NCBI RefSeq assembly: GCF_040274945.1
Contig: NZ_JBEMAR010000019.1
Span: 1-5,355, forward strand
Source: Carnobacterium_B sp040274945
GTDB lineage: Bacteria > Bacillota > Bacilli > Lactobacillales > Carnobacteriaceae
Reading direction: 5' to 3'
DNA length: 5,355 nt
The position numbers and the translations under genes were made by a program. The notes beneath the pieces were generated by a model. That model was not told the DNA's origin and ran no database searches. It was given only the letters and a program-made list of their open reading frames with translations. This document shows, piece after piece, positions 1 through 4,650 of the stretch (positions within the stretch are counted from its first letter, which is position 1; the number at the start of each line of letters is the position of its first letter).

Positions 1-98
1 ATTATGTTGAGTATTTTATTTTAGAAAAACTCCATACACTTTTAATCATTGGATATAAAGCCACATATATCTTCATTCATTTGCTGTCTCCTGCAATT

Positions 99-320
99 TT
101 AATCAGAAGTTGTTTCATCTGCAAAGGAGGCCATTAATTCTTTTGGTAATTGGATGAGCTGATTATTGGTGTAAAAATCTTGATCATTTTTTGGATTACT
201 TAGTACATGGTAAAAGGCCATTTCTGAACGACTAAATCCCAGACTTTCATACTTTTTTCTAAATCCATGGCTTTTTTTGCTGAATGAATATATCAGATTC
301 TGGTTACTATTTAGTGAATT
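99..320 (-). pseudogene. Remnant of type I restriction subunit R (HsdR), C-terminal part
   Basis: An open minus-strand frame ends at a TAA at 99-101 and has no usable start. From about position 260 downward it reads RKKYESLGFSRSEMAFYHVL, then a stretch with FYTNNQLIQLPKEL. This resembles the C-terminal region of HsdR, the motor and nuclease subunit of type I restriction enzymes, where a 'LGxSxxExAFYxxL' helix is followed by 'L..L.KEL'. Family members are around 1000 residues; here fewer than 75 codons survive. The frame is closed upstream by TAG at 363-365, next to the tetR stop, and the usual basic tail after KEL is missing: it breaks at TTSD-stop. The remaining sequence down to position 1 has stops in the same frame and I see no gene in it. 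No nuclease or helicase motif is present, so it cannot restrict DNA. The assignment rests on recalled family patterns and is fairly, not fully, secure. Confidence 0.6.
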
Positions 321-324
321 AAAG

Positions 325-359
325 AAAAAAACAGAAATCTTTTCGATATAAATCTTCTG
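325..359 (-). terminator. Candidate intrinsic terminator of the tetR-type gene
   Basis: Read on the minus strand, CAGAAG (359-354) pairs with TTTCTG (337-332), including one G-T pair. After an A-A mismatch the stem can extend by about three more weak pairs. Seven T residues follow directly (331-325). It begins 14 nt past the regulator's stop codon, which is the right place for its terminator. The stem is short and AT-rich, so it may be leaky. Confidence 0.45.
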
Positions 360-373
360 CCTCTATTTATTTT

Positions 374-937
374 CTACTTCAATTTTTCTAACGTTCGTTT
401 ATATAACTTAATCATTTCTTCTGTACCAATTTTGTCTTTATTGTTCTTATACCAGTAAACAGATTGAACCGTTACACCCATAATGATTTGTCCTTTGTAT
501 TCAGTCACGAAAGGTTGAAGTTTATTCTTACTTTCTCCTCCATTTACATGCGTTCGCAACATTTTTTGGCCATACTCTTGTACGCTAACCATCTCTAACA
601 TAATATCTGAATTCATTTGAATACTAAAGATAAGCTCTAAAACATTGTCTGATTCATTCAATAGTTGCTCAAATACTAAAACAAAAAAGTCGCCTTCTTT
701 TTCATTTATATTTTGAAAGGCATAATCAAAAACAAGATTCATTTTATGTTTAATAAAAAACGTTAAAAAATCGTATTTATCCAAAAAATGTTGGTAAAAA
801 GTTGGCCGCCGAATCATCGCTGCATCACAAATTTCAGTGACAGATATTTTCTCAAATTCTTTTTCATTTAATAATCCTTCAAAATTTTCAATTAAAGACT
901 TGAAGGTTTTTTGAATTCTTAAGTCTAAATTCTCCAT
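374..937 (-). CDS. TetR/AcrR-family transcriptional regulator
   Basis: Predicted one-domain DNA-binding repressor of 187 residues, a normal TetR-family length. The N-terminal helix-turn-helix spans about residues 30-51: ISVTEICDAA, a turn, then RRPTFYQHF, the typical TetR recognition-helix pattern ending in TFYxHF. The rest is the helical ligand-binding and dimerisation part, which is too variable to predict an inducer. Two starts are possible, at 943 and 937. I prefer 937 (MENLDL) because the Shine-Dalgarno AAAGGGAGA lies 9 nt upstream of it but only about 3 nt from the earlier ATG. It is transcribed away from the ABC operon and shares a control region rich in dyad elements with it, so local autoregulation and control of the exporter is the likely role (inference). 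TetR membership is confident; the target and ligand are not known. Confidence 0.9.
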   Translation of the reverse strand: MENLDLRIQKTFKSLIENFEGLLNEKEFEKISVTEICDAAMIRRPTFYQHFLDKYDFLTFFIKHKMNLVFDYAFQNINEKEGDFFVLVFEQLLNESDNVLELIFSIQMNSDIMLEMVSVQEYGQKMLRTHVNGGESKNKLQPFVTEYKGQIIMGVTVQSVYWYKNNKDKIGTEEMIKLYKRTLEKLK

Positions 938-945
938 AACCATAC

Positions 946-954
946 TCTCCCTTT
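946..954 (-). promoter_or_regulatory. Ribosome binding site of the tetR-type gene (decides start)
   Basis: The minus strand reads AAAGGGAGA, a one-mismatch version of AAAGGAGG-type sites. It leaves 3 nt to the ATG at 943 and 9 nt to the in-frame ATG at 937, which favours the second ATG as the real start. Confidence 0.6.
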
Positions 955-962
955 AAAGTTAT

Positions 963-977
963 TTTACATTTTCACAT
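963..977 (-). promoter_or_regulatory. Candidate operator, tetR side (arm of long inverted repeat)
   Basis: The plus strand reads TTTACATTTTCACAT. Its reverse complement recurs at 1049-1064 with one extra base (ATGTGACAAATGTAAA). It overlaps the -10 and start region of the predicted tetR promoter, so a protein bound here would block tetR transcription. The repeat is seen directly; the operator role is inferred from position. Confidence 0.5.
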
Positions 978-1004
978 AATTTGTTTGTTAATTAACAGAT
1001 GCAA
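976..1004 (-). promoter_or_regulatory. Predicted promoter of the tetR-type gene
   Basis: On the minus strand a -35-like TTGCAT (1004-999) and a -10-like AATTAT (981-976) are separated by 17 nt. Both hexamers are partial matches to the sigma-A consensus, so the promoter is probably modest, as is common for repressor genes. Transcription would start near 969, inside the inverted-repeat element, and the 12-bp palindrome 986-997 fills the spacer. Confidence 0.4.
986..997. promoter_or_regulatory. Perfect 12-bp palindrome, candidate operator
   Basis: TGTTAATTAACA is fully self-complementary. It lies between the predicted -35 and -10 of the tetR promoter, a classic repressor position. On the minus strand with one flanking base it reads CTGTTAATTAACA, and a near copy, CTGTTAAATAACT, occurs on the plus strand at 1076-1088. 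Short AT-rich palindromes also occur by chance, so the functional call is tentative. Confidence 0.45.
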
Positions 1005-1015
1005 AATTATGTCTC

Positions 1016-1043
1016 TTGTTCTAGATTTCTATTCAAGTATAAT
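1016..1043 (+). promoter_or_regulatory. Predicted promoter of the ABC exporter operon
   Basis: A perfect -10 hexamer TATAAT (1038-1043) is preceded, at 16 nt, by a weak -35 TTGTTC (1016-1021). The start would lie near 1050, giving a leader of about 70 nt before the ATG at 1123. The element ATGTGACAAATGTAAA begins 5 nt after the -10, so it covers the start site. Confidence 0.6.
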
Positions 1044-1048
1044 CGTTA

Positions 1049-1064
1049 ATGTGACAAATGTAAA
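1049..1064 (+). promoter_or_regulatory. Candidate operator, ABC-operon side (second arm of inverted repeat)
   Basis: ATGTGACAAATGTAAA is the reverse complement of 963-977 apart from one inserted base. Relative to each promoter the two copies have the same orientation and nearly the same place, at or just past the -10. Within it, TGACA-AA-TGTAA is an imperfect dyad (4 of 5 pairs). Binding here would block the operon's start site. Confidence 0.5.
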
Positions 1065-1076
1065 TAAAGAAACAAC

Positions 1077-1088
1077 TGTTAAATAACT
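1077..1088 (+). promoter_or_regulatory. Near copy of the TGTTAATTAACA palindrome in the operon leader
   Basis: TGTTAAATAACT differs at two positions from the perfect palindrome at 986-997, and it retains the GTTA/TAAC arms. It lies in the untranslated leader, centred about 91 bp from the first copy. A repressor dimer bound at both places could loop or cooperate, but this is inference from similarity alone. Confidence 0.3.
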
Positions 1089-1107
1089 ATCAAATGAATA
1101 ATAAATG

Positions 1108-1116
1108 AAAGTAGGT
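1108..1116 (+). promoter_or_regulatory. Ribosome binding site of the first ABC ATPase (decides start)
   Basis: AAAGTAGGT matches the ideal AAAGGAGGT at 8 of 9 positions and ends 6 nt before the ATG at 1123. The alternative ATG at 1105 has no Shine-Dalgarno-like sequence upstream, so the start at 1123 is preferred. Confidence 0.6.
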
Positions 1117-1122
1117 AAACGA

Positions 1123-2061
1123 ATGTCAGTAATCGAAGTAAAACATGTTACAAAAGATTATGGCCAGGGTCGAGGTATCTTTGACGTTTCTTTTGAAATA
1201 AAAAAAGGGGAAGTTTTTGGATTCTTAGGGCCCAATGGTGCAGGTAAAACGACAACAATACGTCATCTCATGGGTTTTTCTAAACCTCATGAAGGTGAAT
1301 TATCTATTAATGGTAAAGATTGTTGGAAAGCATCAGCAATCATCAAATATGATGTTGGCTATTTGCCAGGTGAGTTAGCTTTCCCTAAAAATATGACAGG
1401 TGATCAATTCATTAAATTTATGGCGGAAGAAAGACAAATTACAGATATGACTCATACAGAAGAGCTTAAAAACATTTTTGAACTCGATACTTCAGAAGAT
1501 ATTAAAGAAATGAGTTTAGGAACTAAGCGAAAATTAGCCGTCGTGACGGCTTTCATGCATAATCCAAGCGTCTTAATTTTAGATGAACCAACGTCTGGAC
1601 TAGATCCAGTGATGCAAGAACGTTTCATTCAATTTATTTTAAACGAGAAAGCGAACGGAAAAACCATTCTATTATCTAGTCATATTTTTAGTGAAGTCGA
1701 TGCAACTTGTGACCGTATAGCCATCATAAAAGATGGTGTCGTTGTTTCAACGGTCGAAGCGAATCAGTTAAAACAAAGTACAAATAAAGCATTTAAGATT
1801 GAATTTTCAAGCTATCAAGACTACCAAACATTCTTGGAGGATACGAAATTTACCATCCCCATTAAAAGACCTGATCAAAACCAAGTCAAACTAAATCTGA
1901 CCGATGAAAAAATGCAACAACTATTTATAGAGTTAAGTGGTGTCAAAGTGAACTTTATTTCAGAAATTAAGTTCACACTTGAAGATTACTTTATGGACTT
2001 TTATGACCGTAAGAAAACAGTCGCTGCTGGAGAGGAGAACTTGCAACATGGCTTACATTGA
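1123..2061 (+). CDS. ABC transporter ATP-binding protein (first of a paralogous pair)
   Basis: Cytoplasmic ATPase subunit of an ABC-2 type exporter, 312 residues from the preferred start. Walker A is GPNGAGKT (36-43), the signature is the variant MSLGTKRK (130-137), Walker B is LILDEP (151-156) with catalytic Glu155, the D-loop is SGLD (158-161), and the switch histidine is His187. The usual Q-loop glutamine is replaced: the site reads YLPGE (80-84). The last 120 or so residues form a family-specific tail including LEDYFMDFYD (286-295). Starting here rather than at 1105 also aligns the N-terminus (MSVIEVKHVTKDYG) without gaps to its neighbour (MAYIEIEHLTKDYG). By hand count 63 of the first 100 residues are identical between the two, so they arose by duplication. 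Its 3' end overlaps the next gene by 14 nt. It probably energises the downstream permease; the substrate is unknown. Confidence 0.93.
   Translation: MSVIEVKHVTKDYGQGRGIFDVSFEIKKGEVFGFLGPNGAGKTTTIRHLMGFSKPHEGELSINGKDCWKASAIIKYDVGYLPGELAFPKNMTGDQFIKFMAEERQITDMTHTEELKNIFELDTSEDIKEMSLGTKRKLAVVTAFMHNPSVLILDEPTSGLDPVMQERFIQFILNEKANGKTILLSSHIFSEVDATCDRIAIIKDGVVVSTVEANQLKQSTNKAFKIEFSSYQDYQTFLEDTKFTIPIKRPDQNQVKLNLTDEKMQQLFIELSGVKVNFISEIKFTLEDYFMDFYDRKKTVAAGEENLQHGLH
2029..2037 (+). promoter_or_regulatory. Ribosome binding site of the second ABC ATPase (decides start)
   Basis: GGAGAGGAG lies inside the end of the first ATPase gene, 10 nt before the ATG at 2048. The longer in-frame start at 1979 would add 23 residues of out-of-frame neighbour sequence with no counterpart in the paralogue, so 2048 is preferred. 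Confidence 0.75.
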
Positions 2062-2941
2062 GATAGAACATTTAACGAAAGATTATGGAAAAGGTCGAGG
2101 AATATATGACGTCTCTTTAGAGATTGAAAAAGGCGAAGTCTATGGCTTCGTTGGTATTAATGGCGCAGGCAAGACCACAACCATTCGGCATATGATGGGT
2201 TTTATTAAACCGGTCGAAGGAAATGTCAGTATTAAGGGACTTGACGCGACGAAGAGTAGTGCCGAAGTCAAACGCTATGTTTCTTACATCCCTGGGGAAA
2301 TTAATTTCCCTGGAAATACAACGGGTGAAGAATTCCTTAAAGAACAAATTTACTTATCAGGAAGAGGGAATTGGGACCGCGCCAAAGAATTAATCGAGTT
2401 ACTTCAATTAGATGCCACAGCTAATGTACATGCTATGAGTAAAGGGATGAAACAAAAAACGGCAATTGTTTCAGCTTTAGCTTCGGATGCGGATATTTTA
2501 ATTATGGATGAACCCACAACAGGTTTAGATCCTTTGATGCGTGATGTTTTCATAAACCTTTTAAAAGAAGAAAAAGAAAAAGGAAAGACTATTTTTATGT
2601 CGAGCCATATTTTCCAAGAGGTTGAAGAAGTTTGTGATCGTGTCGCTGTTATACAAAAAGGTAAAATTATTGATATTGTGGATATGAAAACTATTCGTTA
2701 TAACAAAAATAAAGAGTACCGGATGGAATTTAAATCCGAAGAAAATTTCAAACAATTTATCAGTTTAGGCTATCAAATAAATCAGATAAAAACAGAAGAT
2801 TTACAAGTCTTTGTGCAAGTCCATGACAATCAGATTAACGAACTCATTCAAAGTCTAAAAGCATTTGACTTGGTTTATTTCAAAGAAATTAAAGTGCATT
2901 TTGAAGATTATATTACCGAAATATTCAAGGAGGAAGTCTAA
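2048..2941 (+). CDS. ABC transporter ATP-binding protein (second of a paralogous pair)
   Basis: Second ATPase subunit of the same exporter, 297 residues. Motifs fall at the same residue numbers as in the preceding gene: Walker A GINGAGKT (36-43), signature MSKGMKQK (130-137), Walker B LIMDEP (151-156) with Glu155, D-loop TGLD (158-161) and His187. The Q-loop position again lacks glutamine (YIPGE, 80-84). Both copies keep the residues needed for ATP hydrolysis, so neither is obviously a degenerate site. The C-terminal tail ends HFEDYITEIFKEEV, echoing LEDYFMDFYD in the partner, but the rest of the tail has diverged. Divergence is strong at about 101-130, the helical region that normally contacts the permease, suggesting the two subunits are specialised. 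A heterodimer is the likely arrangement. It overlaps the upstream gene by 14 nt and its stop codon abuts the permease ATG, so translation is probably coupled. Confidence 0.93.
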   Translation: MAYIEIEHLTKDYGKGRGIYDVSLEIEKGEVYGFVGINGAGKTTTIRHMMGFIKPVEGNVSIKGLDATKSSAEVKRYVSYIPGEINFPGNTTGEEFLKEQIYLSGRGNWDRAKELIELLQLDATANVHAMSKGMKQKTAIVSALASDADILIMDEPTTGLDPLMRDVFINLLKEEKEKGKTIFMSSHIFQEVEEVCDRVAVIQKGKIIDIVDMKTIRYNKNKEYRMEFKSEENFKQFISLGYQINQIKTEDLQVFVQVHDNQINELIQSLKAFDLVYFKEIKVHFEDYITEIFKEEV

Positions 2942-4405
2942 ATGTTATCAAAACCAATTTTTAAACAAAGTCTACAATCGAACTGGAAGCTATGGTTGAT
3001 CATAACAATTGTTGCGTCAATGATCATCTCTGGTTTCATAATAAGCTATGATGCGGCAGGTTACGCTTCAATTGCGGAAGCTGCTGAAGGGACAGCTTTT
3101 TCTAATATCTTATCCACTCTAACGAGTCTATTAGGGAGTTTAGAAAACTTTTATAAATTGATTGCTGTCATTCTTGGGATTGTTTATGTAGTATTTACCG
3201 CAAATAATCTTGTGGTTAATGAGGTAGATTCAGGATCTATGGCTTACACTTTGTCAACACCTATTAAACGTTCAAGTGTTATTTTTACAAAATCACTTTA
3301 CTTAATCCTTTCTGTTGTATTAATGTATACCGTCATTACACTAGCAGGGTTGACCGCTTCCCAATTGAATTATAACAATGTGACGGGTTATGCGATAACT
3401 GAGGATGTTGAAGCAGCAGCTAAAACGTTGAACCACAATGAAGATTATTTATCCGAGCGACTTTATCTAATTCAAGAAGATGAAGATGTTATGCGTGAAG
3501 CCGCTATTGCACGAGATATGGATACTGAAGCTTATGCGATTTATTTAGAAGATGTCATTCGTGAGCGTTCTTATGAAGAAGCGGCAGAAATTATCACAGA
3601 CGAGCGTTACGACATTTATAATGATGACGATGATATAGAAGATGATGATATCGAAATTACGATGGAAGAATTAATGGAAGATCCAGGAATGATTCTAGAT
3701 AGTAACGATGCCCTAGCTGCTGGTGCGCGTCTTTACGGTCTTTCAACAAATGATTATCGTAAAATTGTTCTAGATGAAATGAATGACCTTGAGAGTTCAG
3801 AAGAAGTCGAAGAAGAAGCAACAACTCCGCAAAGACAATTAACTGAAGACAATGCCAAATTGCTACTGCAAACAGTCATCGACTCATCCGCAACAGCTTT
3901 AAACTTAAGTAGTGATCAAGTAAGTGAAAACTTAACATTACTTAAAGATCCGGAAGCCTTAGTCTTATCTACACAAACAACCGGATTAAATGAAGAACAA
4001 ATTACATCCATGGCCAATCATGCGATGGTGTCTTCCGCTAGATCGGTTGATAAAGCTTTAGAATTTGATGTTGAAACGTATCTATGGTTAAGTCTGGGGC
4101 TACTATTATTAATTCTTGCAATGAGTTCAATAGCGTTCTTCGCATCAACATTGTTTAACCGTACAGGAATGGCGTTAGCAATCGGAGGCGGTATACCTTT
4201 TGCATTCTTCCTAATTACCATGATTCAACAATTAATGGATAGTGCCGATGGTCTTGAATATATAACAATAACCACACTTTTTGACACAGATGCAATTCTT
4301 GCCGGTGGAGAATTTGGCTGGGGCTTAGTAGCTTTAGGAGCAATTACCTTTGTACTATACACCGCATCAAATATTCTCTTTACGAAGAAAGATTTACCCC
4401 TTTAA
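2942..4405 (+). CDS. ABC-2 type exporter permease with large acidic outer domain
   Basis: Membrane subunit of 487 residues, the partner of the two ATPases. Hydrophobic segments lie at about 16-36, 70-91, 115-139, 380-402, 408-431 and 459-480: three helices, a long insert, three helices. With the N-terminus inside (basic residues before helix 1, KKD at the C-terminus), the segment 140-379 is outside the cell. It is strikingly acidic, with NDDDDIEDDDIE at 227-238 and further Asp/Glu clusters at about 178-182, 241-247 and 283-292. The cytoplasmic loop 92-114 (with TPIKRSSVIFTKS) is where ATPase contact is expected. There is no cysteine in the protein. The site AAGGAGGA (2927-2934) sits 7 nt before the ATG, which directly follows the previous stop. 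With six helices per chain, a homodimer over the ATPase heterodimer is likely. A strong terminator follows. The family is secure as an ABC-2 permease; the substrate is not known. Confidence 0.88.
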   Translation: MLSKPIFKQSLQSNWKLWLIITIVASMIISGFIISYDAAGYASIAEAAEGTAFSNILSTLTSLLGSLENFYKLIAVILGIVYVVFTANNLVVNEVDSGSMAYTLSTPIKRSSVIFTKSLYLILSVVLMYTVITLAGLTASQLNYNNVTGYAITEDVEAAAKTLNHNEDYLSERLYLIQEDEDVMREAAIARDMDTEAYAIYLEDVIRERSYEEAAEIITDERYDIYNDDDDIEDDDIEITMEELMEDPGMILDSNDALAAGARLYGLSTNDYRKIVLDEMNDLESSEEVEEEATTPQRQLTEDNAKLLLQTVIDSSATALNLSSDQVSENLTLLKDPEALVLSTQTTGLNEEQITSMANHAMVSSARSVDKALEFDVETYLWLSLGLLLLILAMSSIAFFASTLFNRTGMALAIGGGIPFAFFLITMIQQLMDSADGLEYITITTLFDTDAILAGGEFGWGLVALGAITFVLYTASNILFTKKDLPL

Positions 4406-4433
4406 AAACTGCACCAAAATATTTCAATAAAAT

Positions 4434-4477
4434 AATAACCATCTCCTTACTCAGTCGATAGGAGATGGTTATTTTTT
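4434..4477 (+). terminator. Intrinsic terminator of the ABC exporter operon
   Basis: A perfect 14-bp stem, AATAACCATCTCCT (4434-4447) with AGGAGATGGTTATT (4460-4473), encloses a 12-nt loop and runs into six T residues (4472-4477). It begins 28 nt past the permease stop. Read on the minus strand, the stem is followed by ATTATTTTATT, so it may also stop transcription coming from the insertion sequence side. Confidence 0.92.
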
Positions 4478-4507
4478 ATATAGATACCTGAATAATTCAT
4501 AGTTTTC

Positions 4508-4539
4508 TTGAAACTGTTAGTTAATCTTGCACTTATAAT
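4508..4539 (+). promoter_or_regulatory. Possible promoter upstream of the transposase
   Basis: A perfect TATAAT (4534-4539) and a TTGAAA (4508-4513) occur in order, but the spacing of 20 nt is longer than the usual 16-18. It could be a weak promoter for the transposase, or the -10 may act with another poorly matching upstream element. It may also lie outside the insertion sequence, whose left end is unresolved. Confidence 0.3.
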
Positions 4540-4559
4540 ACTTGTGCTGTTTCATCTCA

Positions 4560-4574
4560 TCACCCTTTGGGTGA
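4560..4574. repeat. Short perfect hairpin upstream of the transposase
   Basis: TCACCC-TTT-GGGTGA is a 6-bp GC-containing stem with a 3-nt loop. It has no T-tract, so it is not a normal terminator. Several insertion sequences carry leader hairpins that limit transposase expression from outside transcription, and this could be such an element, but the role is a guess. Confidence 0.4.
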
Positions 4575-4650
4575 CAAATAAAAAGAAAAAAGAACCCCTT
4601 TTTGATATGGTTAATTCACGACAAACAACCAATAGGAAGGAGTTCTCTCA

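Noticed and set aside
1105..1122. Six-residue N-terminal extension of the first ATPase
   Set aside because: There is no Shine-Dalgarno sequence upstream of 1105, whereas AAAGTAGGT fits the ATG at 1123 and the paralogue alignment starts there.
1050..1122. Riboswitch or attenuator in the exporter operon leader
   Set aside because: The leader is short and A-rich with no stable stem, no T-tract and no known aptamer pattern.
1979..2047. Longer N-terminus for the second ATPase (start at 1979)
   Set aside because: It would overlap the first ATPase by 83 nt and add 23 residues absent from the paralogue, while a good Shine-Dalgarno site serves the ATG at 2048.
2117..2347. Minus-strand 76-codon open frame
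   Set aside because: It lies wholly opposite the conserved ATPase domain of the second ABC gene, has no recognisable family and is a shadow frame.
2561..2755. Minus-strand 64-codon open frame, phenylalanine-rich
   Set aside because: It is antisense to the Lys/Glu-rich part of the second ATPase; the Phe run is just the complement of AAG/GAA codons.
3610..3660. Possible EF-hand calcium site in the Asp-rich run of the permease
   Set aside because: The acidic residues are consecutive rather than spaced at the loop positions of an EF-hand, and the central glycine is missing.
4018..4221. Minus-strand 67-codon open frame
   Set aside because: It is antisense to helices 4 and 5 of the permease, with no ribosome binding site or family resemblance.
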